Counted from the first letter of the stretch, positions 48,071-60,639 are shown. The stretch: DNA of 64,000 bases from Combretum micranthum (GCA_024138025.1 JAMXBD010000405.1:558001-622000); one strand, 5' to 3'. Notes: generated from the sequence alone by a model not told the origin. Program-made: numbers and translations.

Positions 48071-49311
48071 TCTCATTTGGACCTTGTAGCCTCCATTCAA
48101 GTTTGAGTTTTAGCCGCCAAATTTATAAAATTTATTTATTTCATATATATAAACAAGAATTTAACATAAGCTAAAAGATCTAACTTTCTTTCAATTTACA
48201 ACTATTTTAAAATAAAATAATAGATAAAATTTAGTTTCAACTCTACATGTCCTTCTTCTATGTATGTTATATTATGGAATAAGAGTTATTATGAAAAAAG
48301 AACTTAATTTCTTCATTTTCTCATAAACATTATGTATATCAAGGCTTTTTACATCGTCATAATCAAATCTAAAGTTTTTCAAAAATATTTTATATAGGTT
48401 ATAGAGGCTCACGCTTGTATGATTCAATTTTATGTAACAATTCTATAAACCCTCTGATGATTCAATATAAAATCATGAGTTTGACAACCTTGAACAAAAA
48501 ATCCACTTTAAACATTCTATAGTTACTTGACCATCATCACCATTTAACTCCCATCTAATAGGTAATTGAAACTTATGCCATGTGAGTCCCATAGTTTTTT
48601 ATGTGTTGGTCATTATATTCTACTTGCTAAAAAACTAGAGGAAATATTATGTAACTCCTTTTTTTTTCCTCTGAGCAAGCGTGTTTAATTCATGGAATAT
48701 CATATTACAAAAAAAAAAAGGAACAAAATGCAATTTCTTCCTTGTTGTGGTTATTTTTTTATACTTGACTTACACTCTAAAACAAGCAAAAAAAAGTGCC
48801 ATTTGAGAAAATTTTAATAAAATTGGAATAAAACTATTGAAAAAGGTGTATATACTATCCAAACCACCATTTTTCACCTAAGGAATTAGAAAAGGAGAAA
48901 TGAAAAATATAAAAATAATAAAAAAGCACCCAACATTACTATCATGCAAGCCTATTTTGTTTTATGTTTTTCCTAAATAATTATCAACTTTAAGGATGAG
49001 AAAAGAACCAATAAAACTGAAATAAAAAAACCAATCGGAAAAATATGGCTAATCAGTCCATCGGTTTCGATTTAGGATCATGGTTTTTAATTTTTTTTTC
49101 GGTTTCGATTTGTAACAATGAGAAACCAATAATTAACGGTTAACTAGTCTAATATTTATAAGTATATATATATTTATATAATTAATTATAAAAAATACAT
49201 AAATAGATAATATTGAAACCTTAAAATCTAACTTCCGTCACTTTTCTCTCTCTTTAATCTTTTCTATTTGGTTTGGTCTAGATCTTAGCCTCACTCCTCT
49301 CAGTCTTTGCA

Positions 49312-49454
49312 TGGACACTACCGTTCAACGTCCACCCACCCAACCTAGTCCATTGTCCAGCGTTTCTTCTTCATAGTCCCGACAAAGACAAGCTCTACAT
49401 AGACATTACCATTCGACATACACCCACCTAGCTTAGTCCACCATCTAGCATTTC
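49312..49454 (+). repeat. Diverged tandem duplication (~88-bp period)
   Basis: The segments at 49312-49366 and 49400-49454 share a GACAcTACCgTTCaACgT core, a CCACCCACC core and a TAGTCCA core. They lie in the region expected to encode the hAT transposase N-terminus. Confidence 0.6.
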
Positions 49455-49579
49455 CAAAATTACATCTAGTGTCCAAACAAGTGGAGAATAGTAAGAAGTG
49501 GACTTTGCTATGATAGTTGATGCATATCAAGATGTAGGCTAACATCTAGGTAATAAGTACATGAAACATGGTAGGAATG

Positions 49580-49843
49580 AAGGAATGGAAAAATATTTAC
49601 ATGATGATTGTGAGAAGAAGGTACCTTCTTTTGATATACTGGGTGGGTGGAAAAAAATATATCTAAGTATCCAACAATTTCTTTTATAGCAAGAGATGTG
49701 TTAGCTATTCCCATGTCTACAATTACTAGTAGATCCACTTTTAGCATCGGAGGTCGTGTGCTTGATTCATTTCGCAGTGCTCTTACACCTAAACTTGTGG
49801 AAGCTCTCATTTATGGGCAAAAATGGTTAAAGAATTCAAGTTA
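49580..49843 (+). pseudogene. hAT transposase C-terminal dimerisation domain relic
   Basis: Plus strand, in two frames. EMEKYLHDDCEKK...FDIL (about 49587-49641) is followed, after a frame change near 49650-49660, by ISKYPTISFIARDVLAIPMS, STFSIGGRVLDSFRSALTP and VEALIYGQKWLK, ending at 49843. This matches the C-terminal dimerisation domain of plant hAT (Ac-like, zinc-finger BED) transposases. The catalytic DDE part and the BED finger were not found upstream, so the protein is non-functional. The domain's final 65 residues remain open, which points to moderate age. Confidence 0.85.
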
Positions 49844-50764
49844 ACCCATATATCTTGAGCATATCTTAGAAGAATTGAAGTTAGTATCCGTAAGTAAATT
49901 TATTTCTACTTTCTATATTTTTTTGGTGTTTTATTAATTTTTTACTTATATATTGAAATTCTTTGTTTTTTTTTTCCTACCTTGTTTTATTTTACATAGA
50001 AACATTTTGCATTACCGAAGATCATCCTCTTTGTGCAATTGATGATTGAGAAAAGCGTGTAAGTTAATTTCTACTTTTTTTATATAGAAACAAATGCTAA
50101 TACTTGTTTGAAATGGTTTAAAGAGTTATGTTCAACTACATATCTGTATATCCCGCTATCATCAATCATGCCATTGTACCTTGTCAATGGGGATATTTAG
50201 AATCAGAAAAACGAAGATAGATCCTTCACCAGTTTTATCATGTCCTTTAGTGGGATTACTTTAAATGATTACATTACGTTTGGAACATGTGCTAATTCAA
50301 ACATATGTGTTTTATTTATTATGTTGTATGTGTTGTAATTTAAAAAAAAAAAAAAAACAAAAAAGGAGAGAACTACAAAGTTTTAATTTGTGCAATGTTG
50401 TATTAGAGTTATATTTCTAAATTGTTGTTGGTTTTATAGTTATTTAACCTGTTGATTTGGAATTTTTGAAAGTAATTATGATATTTAACTTGTTGATTTG
50501 CAATTTTTTAATGTAATTATAAAATAAAAGGATTTAAATTTTTATGGACCAACTGAAAATATGATTAACCACAACTTTTGATTAACTATTATGTTAAATG
50601 ATTAAAAATAAGAAAAAAAATATTAACAAAAAAAAAGTTAACCATTAAGACAGTTAAGAGTTAATAATGGACCCATTTCAGTTTGAGTTTTAAAAAACAA
50701 ATTATTTTGGTTCAGTCCAAAAAATGGGATCATGGACTAATTAGTAAAACCATGTCTACCTCTA

Positions 50765-53541
50765 CTTGCAATATTGTATATAGAAAAGATGCTATTTTAT
50801 GTGAGTTAGTGAAAGAAATGTTACAATTTTGTATTATTAAGCTTGATACAAGTTCACTCTCTAGTTTAATAATTTTGGTCAAGAAAAAGCATGTAGTCAT
50901 TTTCAATCACTTTCAAAAGTTCATTATTGCAGAGGGCTAATTTTGTAAAATACATGGATTTAACTCTTAGATTAGTGACGGGGCCTGAAGAGTCCAATTC
51001 ATATTTTGGGAAGACTTGGGAAGATTTGCTTTGGTAGATTCGAAACACGAATCGTTAGATCGACGGCTACATCCAATCTCTCTTAATCAGGTTCATGTAG
51101 ATAGGAGGAAGACTATCAGCCTTAACCCATAGATATCACTCATACAGGAAAAATATGAATTGAGTTTACAACATTCCATTCGTCAATCACTGAGATAATC
51201 TTACATTTGTCATCCACTCTAAGTATCTTTGAATATTCCGCCACTCCTTCTCATTTCTAATTTTTTGAGAGAGAAGGCAAACAACATTCCATAGAGTAAG
51301 TTCTACTCACAGGTATCAAGTAGACAACTTAGGTGATTAACACTTAAATAGCTCAAGGATTGCAAGGCCCATACACGATGTCTACTCAAGCTTCATTGCC
51401 TGTCATTTGTACATTTGAGACATTGAGATTGTATGTTCCTTCTCCTCATCCTTCTCCTCGTCATTCTCTTTAAATCATCTCATCAATTGTCATCTCCTAA
51501 ACAATACTTTAAAGGAGATCCAAGTAACATATGATGACCACTCTAAAAAGAACCCTGCATCTACAATTATTAATGAGTTATCGAACATTAGATGGTGTAG
51601 AAGTGTTTTTTGTTTTCAAAAATTGATTTTGAACTAACTATCACCAAAATAATAAATCACTATATTATGTTTCTAATATGACTTTTTGTACACATTAAGG
51701 TCATTATAATTTTTTTTGTAATATCTTTTTGCCCTCACTAATGCTTCAACTGCATTTGAAGTCACCAAAAATGATATTTTGCTACCATATTGGGAAAGTT
51801 TTTGTTTTGATTTTCTTTGAAGATGTCCTTATTTATAGTGTTGATATAAAGGAATACTTATTTCATTTGCATCTGGATAGTTGCATGACATATTCTTAAC
51901 TAATTGATTGCTACAACTACAGGAGTATTAGCATTTTAGATTTGAAGAACTACCATCAAAAGTTCATTGTGGCAAGATCTCAAGACCATTAATTGACCTT
52001 TCAAAAAAAGATGGATTTCATTAGAACAAGGAGAAGTTGGCATTGAGTGCTACAATATTGTCTCTTGATATAATGGACACATGTTAGGCAATGACTGGGT
52101 GAGATAGTGAAAAATACACGAAAATTTTAGTTAAGTATGAAATTGGACTTCTTAAAAGTTCAGAGATCTAATTATCCACTTGTTTAAAATTCAAGTACCA
52201 AAAAGGGCTCCATCCCTATATTATATATGGTTCTTTTAGTTTACGGTGCTTAGTGAGTATAATACCTTTTGCAACTTCCACATAACTAAATGCAAATAAT
52301 GTTAATTTATCATATCTTGAAAGGTTATAACTTTTTTTCTAAATATTATAATGTTTTATTTGTTTATCTATAATTGTTTAAACTATCATATATACTATAC
52401 GTTTATAAATGTTTTCTAAGAATACACGTATCAATTGGAGTTTTAACCAATTAAATTATTTTTTTAAAATATTTGCAATATATGTATATAAGATTATAAG
52501 ATACGAGTATTTGTTTAAAATAATTAAATAAAAAAATAACAAGACTAGACTAATTTTGAGCCCAATAATCAAAAACTATAAATAGTTGCACGTACGATTA
52601 TAAATAGGTCGAGTCAGGATAGTACAGTGTTGAATTTATATTTTTGTTTGACTCAAAATTTCAACACCGAAGCTCGGTTCGAGTTTGATCGAGTTTAAGA
52701 TTTTAAGTTGGAGTCCATGTTGAAATAATACTATATAATATTGAGTTCAACACGATTAAGCTCATTTAAGATTGATTTATTAAAAAATATATTTTTAATT
52801 TTAATTAAAATAATATTTATATCCAAAATATTTGAATTCAATTAATATTTGTATTTTACTCGAATTCAATTAGACTCCCAAGTTAATCGAGTTAAACATA
52901 GAAAATAAACTATATGAATAGCTTCAATTCAAGCTTCATTCAACTATTTTTGAATTAAATTAAAGTAAATATTAAGTTGAACTTAAGTAGTTTGTAAACT
53001 ATTTTAGTATATTTGAATTACTAGGTGCAGGTGCACTTCAGAGTCCCCATTCACCGTAATGACGTACTGGTTACGGTGTTGTTTCATTGAGATAGTATCC
53101 GGATCCAATCTTATTAAATCTCTATCAAATATTATGCTTTTTATATGAATCTTGGTGGAATTATTTCAAAAATATTTGATTTATATTAAATAAAAAGAAA
53201 GATAAGATTGAGTTTCTATAGAAGCCTCTAGAGTTTGTTCGTATAATTTTGGATATATGAATCTTTGTAAAATTAATATGTCTATCATAATTGTTTTAGA
53301 CATATCTTTGACAGAAAATTAAAATCTCCATCGAATATTACCTTTCTATATCAAAGTTGGTCTAATTATCTGATAAATAATAAGTTGGTCTAATTATCTG
53401 ATAAATAATATTTGCGTAACAGAAAAGTAAATTTGAATCAAGATTTAAGATCCATCCATTATTGTGATAATTATATATAAAGAAAAAACGATCTTTTTTT
53501 TTTATTTCAATTCGAAATCCACATAGCCATCTAGCGTCAAC
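50765..53541. other. Spacer left of copia E
   Basis: AT-rich, with no gene recognised. 52110-52220 resembles one arm of the foldback at 45268-45552. A hairpin with perfect 8-bp arms (CACCGTAA/TTACGGTG) lies near 53055-53080. The last five bases, TCAAC (53537-53541), are the target copy of copia E. Confidence 0.5.
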
Positions 53542-53760
53542 TATTAAAAGAATTAATTATAATAAACTTTTTATATATTCTAAATTTAAGAGAGAGTCAA
53601 TTATAATAACCTTGTAATTAATTGTAATTAATAGGGAGTCAATAGTTTCGTGAATTGTAATAACCTTGTAATTAATAGAGAGAATAGTTTCCTATTTTTG
53701 TAATTTAATCAATGAAATAGATAAGCCATTGTTTTTCAATATTCCCTTCTTTATTTCAAT
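53542..53760 (+). repeat. 5' LTR of copia E
   Basis: Shares TAATTAATTGTAATTAATAG, TTTCCTATTTTTGTAA and AATCAATGAAATAGA with the 3' LTR. The initial TG has become TA. Confidence 0.75.
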
Positions 53761-53831
53761 ATGGCATCAGAGCGTAATCTTCTTAGGTGTATTTTTAGAC
53801 AGACCACAAAACTATATCACCAGTTCCCCTA

Positions 53832-55920
53832 ATGGCTGCTGACGCTATCTACTCTTTCATTAACGATTTTATCTTGATCCAAAACCCCTAGGATCCTCAA
53901 CATTGGCTCCTTATAATTAATCTCTCCAATATCACCAAATTATCATCCACCAATTATCTCACATGAAGCCTTCAAATCCAATCTCTTCTTGAAGGCATCA
54001 CTTTATTGATGACACTCATACTCCACCACCACCCTCCGTCACCGTCAATGGTGTTACATCTCCAAATCCAGCATACAAAACCTGGAAGTGCCAAGATCGT
54101 CTCATTTTTAGTGCTCTACTCGGTGCTATCTGTTTCATTATAACCACTTATTGCTCGCACCAGCACTCCAAATCATCTTGTGGTCATATTAAACAATTGA
54201 AAGAACAATTAAAGTGGTGTAATAAAGGCTCAAAATCAATTAGTGAATATATGTAGGTGATAAAGACTCGTGTGATGAACTTGTTCTTTTGGGGAAGCCA
54301 GTTGATGACGAGGATCTTATTGATCGAGTTCTTGAAGGACTCAGTGATGACTACAAATCAGTCATTGATGCAATTAATGCTCATGACACGTCAATTTTTT
54401 TAGCTGAGCTCCATGAGAAACTTCTCAACAAAGAAGATTCTCTTCAAACCGCTTAATCATCCACCCTATTACTACCGGCAACGACAAATCCCATAGCTTT
54501 CCAGAATTGTCCAAATTGGTGCTCTCTAACCGCCAATTCATAACAACCAGGTCCTATCACTGCGCATTCTCCTCATACTTAACGCCAACCCAAACCTTAT
54601 TTAGGTCATTGTCAAGCATACGAGATTCAAGAACATACTGCCAAACGATGCCTAATGTTTCGACTTGTCACTAATCAACAATCCCCAACACCTCGTTTTC
54701 AAGGCTCTCAGGGATATGGCACCTCCATATCCAGGCAACTACGAGTCAATCATGCTGCTCTTGGCAACAATACTACTCCTTCTTAGCTGCTAGATAGTAG
54801 AGCATCTCACCATGTTAGATCTAACTTGAGCAATCTCTCTCTTCATAGTTCATATCAAGGATCTTGACATCTTGTCTTATTTTCTTAGCATTGAGGTTCT
54901 CACCAATCCATCTGGTTTGGTGCTTAGTCAATGGCTCCACATCACCGATCTTCTTGCTTGGACAAAAATGTTCGTCGCAAAACCTATTGCTATACCACTT
55001 GCTATAGATGGCAATCTCACACTTCATTCAAGTATCACTTTGAATGACTAGATAGAGTATAGAACAATTGTTGGCAATCTATAGTATCTTTGCCCCCACT
55101 TGCCCAGACATAACATATGTTGTTAACAAACTTTCCCAGTTCATGCATTGCCTAACGTCTTAACAATGGAATGCTACAAAATGACTACTTCGATATCTGT
55201 GTAGCACATTGACTCATGGATTATTTCTTCATAACGAAAATCCACTTTGAATGACTAGATAGAGTATAGAACAATTGTTGGCAATCTATAGTATCTTTGC
55301 CCCCACTTGCCCAGACATAACATATGTTGTTAACAAACTTTCCCAGTTCATGCATTGCCTAACGTCTTAACAATGGAATGCTACAAAATGACTACTTCGA
55401 TATCTGTGTAGCACATTGACTCATGGATTATTTCTTCATAACGAAAATCCACTTTCTTTTCAAGCATTTTCCGATGCAGATTCAGCTGGCAACAAAGATG
55501 ATTATACCTCTACAAGTGTCTATATTGTCTATATTGGTCGTCATTTTATTTCTTGGTCATCCACGAAGCAACATACTATTGCTCGATCATCAACAGAAGC
55601 TGAGTATCGATCAATTGCTGCTACTACTTCAAAAATCAATTGGATTTATTCCCTTCTCACAGAGTTTGGTGTCACTCTTCCCAAACCACCTGTCATCTAT
55701 TATGACAATGTTAGTGCCTTCTAATCCAGTCTTTCATTCACGCATGAAACATTTGGTAATTGACTATCACTTTATTCGAGATCAAGTCTAATCAAGTGCT
55801 CATCGTGTTGCTCATGTTTCTTCAATATGTCAACTTGCTGATGCTCTTACCAAGCCGCTTCCATGAAATCGCTTTCAAGAGTTAGGATCAAGATTTGGTC
55901 TCCTTCGAAGCTCCATCTTA
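53832..55920 (+). pseudogene. Copia E gag, protease stub, RT end and RNase H
   Basis: Gag starts at ATG 53832 (MAADAIYSFINDF). Its UBN2-type segments follow in changing frames: SLQIQSLLEGI, LIDRVLEGLSDDYKSVIDAI (about 54316-54375) and ELHEKLLNKE. A protease-like LDSRASHHVRSNLS lies at about 54789-54830, with the catalytic D-S-G changed to D-S-R. It runs into an RT-end segment, KDLDILSYFLSIEV (about 54854-54895). RNase H is at 55416-55724, with AFSDADSAGNKDDY, SWSSTKQHTIARSSTEAEYRS and YYDNVSA. Stops and frameshifts are frequent. Confidence 0.82.
55036..55449 (+). repeat. Perfect 207-bp tandem duplication in copia E
   Basis: 55036-55242 and 55243-55449 appear identical base for base. The unit spans the RT-RNase H junction, and its length (207) is a multiple of three. 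It is either a very recent duplication or an assembly or sequencing artefact. Confidence 0.9.
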
Positions 55921-55928
55921 AAGGGCAT

Positions 55929-56207
55929 ATTAGAGAATTAAATATAATAGACTTTCTATATATTCTCAATTTAATAGAGAATCAATTGTAATAATCTTGT
56001 AATTAACTGTAATTAATAGAGAGTCAATAGTTTCCTAATTTTCTAAGTCAATTGCAATAACATTGTAATTAATTGTAATTAATAGGAAATTAACAGTTTC
56101 CTATTTTTGTAACTCTTGGCAATACTTAATTTGTATATATATATTCATTCTTAATCAATGAAATAGACAAACCATTGTTTCTCACTATTCCTATTTTTAT
56201 TTCAACA
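55929..56207 (+). repeat. 3' LTR of copia E
   Basis: Starts near TTAGAGAATTAAATATAATAG and ends TTTTTATTTCAACA before the TCAAC target copy. It is longer than the 5' LTR by internal repetition of GTAATTAATTGTAATTAAT units. Confidence 0.75.
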
Positions 56208-56358
56208 TCAACAACCTCTAATAATTGCCAAGAAGAGTGCGACGTAACTCCGACAACCTGTGTGTGATTTATGTTTATTATACTATATATTTACTGATAT
56301 AGACTGCATTGTGTGTGTTGTCAGGAAGCAAAGATCTTTAGAGCATTTTGTAGAGACA

Positions 56359-58145
56359 ATGTCTACCGGAGAACTCGCTTGCACTTACGCCGCCTTGATC
56401 CTCCACGATGACGGAATCCCCATCACCGTAAGCGCCACACCCTGTACTTAAATCCTGCGAATATCGATCGGAAGTTTTGTCTTCTTAAGTTTGTAAAGGC
56501 GTATATTGCGTTTTATTTTATGTTAAATTGCATTGCCACCCTGGAATATTTTAAAATTGTGCTAACCTCTACTTTTTCAAATGTTATAAACCCTAGATAA
56601 ACCCTAGACTTGTTACACAGAAACCCTTTTTATTTTTTTAAAAAAGTCAATACGTATATGAAGAGTGCGTGGTTTTAAAAGATTTCAATATTTTATCTAA
56701 GATGGATTTTAAGAATTAGGGTTTTGTTTTTGTTTCTCGTTTTTATTCAATTGTTATTTCTTGGTATTAGTCTGTATTTAAAAATGACTTTGATACCATA
56801 AAATTATGATATTATTTTTGGTTACTAGAAATAGAATTAGGAGTTTACCTTTATTGCAATTGAGTAACTATTCCTTGGTTTGGTTCATACTAAATTCTAT
56901 TATAAGAATGTATATTTTATGTAACGTGAAATAAATAAGAAATCTTATTCTTGCCTTTCATCAAAGAATTACTATTCCTATTCCTTATGAAAAGTTATTT
57001 TTTTTTTCTTTCAAAAATACTCAGTAACCAATAAACAAAAAAATTACTAATCTTTTCCAATTTTATTCAATTTCAGTGAATTAAATGTAACATGTTAGTG
57101 TATTTGATATTACATAGGTCTTATAACATGGGATATGTAAAAAACAAATGTAGGATTCTGTATTGTGATGCGTTGCAATTGGTGTTTAACATGATTTTTC
57201 CTAGTAACAATCTAGGCATAGGGTGCAGCCAATAACATTGTTGTGCTTGACTTTTAATAGGAGGAGAAGATTGCTACTTTGGTGAAAGCAGCTAAGGTGA
57301 CAGTTGAATCGTACTGGCCAAGGCTTTTTGCCAAATTTGCTGAGAAGAGAAACATCGATGATCTCATCTTGAATGTTGGAGTTGGTGGTGGTGCCGCCCC
57401 TAATGCCATGGTTGCTGCACCTTCTGCCGGTGGAGCTGCAGCTTCTGCTGCTCCTGCCGTCGGGAGGAGAAGAAGGTTCTTATTCATCTTTCCCTCTTCA
57501 TATTAATGGATCGATTTATAAGAATTTATCATATTGATTGGTTATGCTTCTTTTATGGCTGGAACCAATTGTATTTCTGGCTATTCCATGGTTAGTTTTC
57601 TCAAGAATTTATGGTTAGGTTTCTGCTTAATGCAACTGAAATGTAAACTAATCAATTTGTTTTAATGGTCTGTTCTTCTTCTGTATCTATATCGGAAATC
57701 CATATTATATCTATTCTATATTGATATCTAGTCTGTTTGATCGGTTTATAAATAAAAATATCTGTTTTATCGGTATCTGTTCTTGATAAATAGTCTGTCT
57801 GAAAATGATATAAAAAATAAAGCCAGAAAGATGACGAAATGAATGGAGATTCTTAACTTAAAAAATCTGAAAATTTTAGAGCTGAATTAGATATAATGGT
57901 GTGATAAATTGTGGTATATTGTTTGCATTAAAAACCATCTTTAAGCAATGTCATTATGGTTGGCCATTCTTATCTCATGGTAATTTTTTCAAGTTTTAGT
58001 TTGTAATGCTTAATAGGGACACATTACTTTTTATTTGTCCTCATGTCTTTGAAAACAATATGATTTACATTTTTATTCCCCATCTTTTCAGGAAGAGACC
58101 GACGAAGAGAGTGACGATGGTTTGTGTTTCAGCTTATTTGACTAG
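56359..58145 (+). pseudogene. RPP1: 60S acidic ribosomal protein P1, frameshifted second copy
   Basis: Same architecture as the intact P1 gene: coding exons 56359-56427, 57261-57475 and 58092-58145, with matching splice sites and conserved sequence in the 5' intron and 3' flank. The N-terminal domain is well kept ([29 protein letters not shown]). Near the end of exon 2 two extra bases (about 57461-57463) turn the expected EEKK into GRRRR. The third exon is then read out of frame, so the acidic tail is replaced by a basic, unrelated one. In its original frame the third exon would encode SDDGLCFSLFD, itself altered from the usual [11 protein letters not shown]. The tail is what contacts GTPase factors, so the product could not do the stalk's job. 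The promoter motifs of copy 1 are absent immediately upstream, where copia E lies. Confidence 0.85.
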
Positions 58146-58850
58146 TCGGATTCCCTTTACGAATTCCTTTTGAGAATAATTTTCCTCGGATGAAATTAGG
58201 ATATTCAAGGAGTTTCTCTTTTTTCAAGTTTAACTTTTTATATTATATTATTTTTCTTCAAAATTTCGTTTTCTGCTAGTAGATTTGGATTGTTCCAAGT
58301 TTAACGAGACTATTTATTTTGCCATACTCTTGATCAGTATGTTATTGATAATGCATATTAAATTTTAAAAAAATTATGATTGTCTCTGATAATTATTTAT
58401 GTGTGTGTATATATATTTGACCGCATCTCTGATAATTATATTGAATTTGTTTATTAAGTTGGAGACTGTGAATGTTGTTGCAGTTGGTTGTTTTCACTGT
58501 ACAAAGATCATTTCTCAGAAATATGTTATGTTTCCGAGGAAGTCTATGTTTCTAGGGAATTTACACGTGGCCACATCCCGGTTGCTGAAAGCAGTATGGA
58601 ATCAAACTGTATTGATGTATAACATACTATCTTAATTTGGAATGTTTTTGAATGTAGGTTGTTTTTTATTTGTATCTTATTTATATTTATATATATATAT
58701 AGTTTTTATTTATGAGTAAAAATATTTTTTTTTATCTATCTTATTTTTTTTGACAAAATAGTCTAATTAAAATAGACATAAAACATGTTTGTCTCTACTA
58801 AGCAATCAAAAAAGGAAGGATGAATTGATTGCTATTTTAAAATTTTCAAA
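58146..58850. other. 3' flank of P1 copy 2
   Basis: 58146-58570 is related to 44528-44950 (for example TTGGAGACTGTGAATGTTGT against TTGGAGGCTATGACTGTTGT) and marks the right side of the duplicated segment. After that it is AT-rich with no gene. Confidence 0.6.
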
Positions 58851-60639
58851 ATTAAACATTTATATGCGAATGTCCCATCAAATTTACTTAGTTGATGATA
58901 TGATAACACTAATTTAACAAACAATGAACAATTAAAGTAAAATGTGATAGAGTAAATGAGGCGCAAGATTTAAAGAAGTTTCTCTTTGTGAGTCAGCGCT
59001 CTCTCCCAACTCTACTACTGGAGACTGGGTAATCCCAAACTGGTTCATTCCACTAATCCAATAAAGCAAATAAGATATCGCAAACATTAATGTTATCTTG
59101 TCTATCTCAAAAGCCTCACACCAAGGTTACTCACGGAATTATAAGATACTTATTGGAATCCTCTCATAAACACTCAATCTAACTCTCAGATAGAGTATAG
59201 AATTCTTTAAATTGAGTTACCATTAAAAGTTTTAGATTTAAGCACATAAAAAAATATTGCATGTATACAGATAGGTTCTGACAAAGATTTTGACAACCTC
59301 TAATTGTCACTACATGCAATTACAAACTTCTTAATTTTTTGCTTTCAAGATTTGTTGAATTTCTTAACATCGATCTCTTTTGTAGCTTCTAAATAATAGC
59401 TCTATGCTGAAAAGATAACTATGAACATTTTTCTCCTTGAATATCCAAGTAAATCGTTGATTTGATCCTTAGCTAGATTTAAGGAAAAAGCTCCTATTTT
59501 AGTGGTTTGAAATTTGATCTTTTAAAATTATCCATGTTGAAATCTTTTTATCAGCTGTTAAATAGATATTGATCTTGATGAAGTGGATTTATTTCATGCA
59601 ACTCTTGTGAAGGCTTCCATTTGAAAGTAAAAAAAAGATTTGAACTTGATATTAGCTTAGAAGATATTCAATTGTGGAGAGAATCATCCTTATCCATTCC
59701 GTTGAGATAAGTTAACTGAACATATCATACTTTAACACTTTAATCACCACCTGGAGCTTCTTATTATTCAAAAATCTTTAGCTTTCTTTTGAAAAAACAC
59801 TTCCATAAAACTGAATTTTTGAACTTTCATGGAAACCTTGAAATCCTCGTGGATTTAATTCTTTTTGAGTGAAACTGATGAGAATCTGATACCATCAACA
59901 TTAGAGTCGATTAACTCCAAGTCCAACAATCAATTTCAAAGAGTTGGAGACCCATTGATTGTAGTTTCAATGATAAAAAGACGAGTCAAGCAAACCTATA
60001 AAATAATTTGGGATATGAAGGATTAAAAACTTGAAGAATTGGAGCTGCAAGAGGCTATACGCCAGCCCAATGCCATCGGCCTTCATTTAGTTTTTGTGTC
60101 TTTTCGAATTTCTTTATTTTTATTTTTATTAATTAATATAGGGATTAATTACAATTATGTTTTTCAATTACGTTATCAGTTACGTAACTGCCATAATTAT
60201 GTTTTTCGGTTACGTTTCAGTTACATAACTGCCATAATTATGATTTTTCAGTTACGTAACTGCCTTATAATAGCCTATATATTAAGGCTAGTATGGGAGA
60301 GAGACAAATCAGATTACACAACATATGAGTCTAGGAAAGTCAAGGTTCATGCCGAGCACGCTTTAGAAACGCATTAGATTCCTTAACCAAATACACCAAA
60401 TAAGTGGAGTTAGGTCTTCATCATTAAGAAAAACAAACTTCATATGAAAGGAGTTTCGAATTTATTCTTATAACTTGTTTTGTGAGTCCAAAGATTTTGA
60501 AATAGGTTCTAATAAAACTTACAATACTACTTCCGACACTGCTTTCGAAACTTTGTTTAAGTTGCACACTTAATTAATTTAGTTAGATAATATTTTAATA
60601 TTTTTGTTATCATCAAAACTTAATTAAGAGAATCTAACA
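58851..60639 (-). repeat. Sirevirus-type LTR (possibly with an insertion)
   Basis: The right edge (GAGAATCTAACA at 60628-60639) resembles the end of the solo LTR at 20484. The left part contains the complement of a typical Sirevirus LTR end region (about 58960-59060). The complement of 59886-59897 reads TGGTATCAGATT, a copia primer-site look-alike, which is unexpected inside an LTR and may mark an inserted LTR at about 59898-60420 or a tandem LTR arrangement. The left limit is approximate. Confidence 0.45.
60158..60270 (+). repeat. Three ~45-bp repeats containing GTTACGTAAC
   Basis: Units of the form AATTATGTTTTTC-rTTACG-TCAGTTACGTAACTGCCAT are repeated three times with small changes. GTTACGTAAC is itself a perfect palindrome. 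Confidence 0.75.

Larger units (their letters stand above)
44528..48990. other. P1 3' flank, then long AT-rich spacer
   Basis: 44528-44950 is the 3' UTR/flank of P1 and resembles 58146-58570. Beyond it I recognise no gene. Simple repeats occur at 45938-45953 (GAT)n, 46554-46577 (CT)n and 48014-48070 (CT then CA), and a foldback MITE at 45268-45552. Confidence 0.55.
48991..50764 (+). mobile_element. Decayed hAT element with transposase remnant
   Basis: The left end starts TAAGGATGAG followed by AAACCAATCGG/CGGTTTCG-type subterminal motifs. The right end, complemented, starts TAGAGGTAGACATGG. A hAT dimerisation-domain relic lies inside on the same strand. No 8-bp duplication is visible at these edges, so the limits are approximate. 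Confidence 0.5.
53542..56207 (+). mobile_element. Copia E: deletion derivative upstream of P1 copy 2
   Basis: Flanked by TCAAC at 53537-53541 and 56208-56212. LTRs lie at about 53542-53760 and 55929-56207. The primer site TGGCATCAGAGC follows the first LTR. Gag is followed by a short protease segment that passes directly into the end of reverse transcriptase, so pre-integrase, integrase and most of RT are lost; RNase H follows. The right edge is about 150 bp before the start codon of the second P1 gene. Confidence 0.85.

Noticed and set aside
57254..57487. 77-residue minus-strand frame
   Set aside because: Antisense shadow of P1 exon 2.
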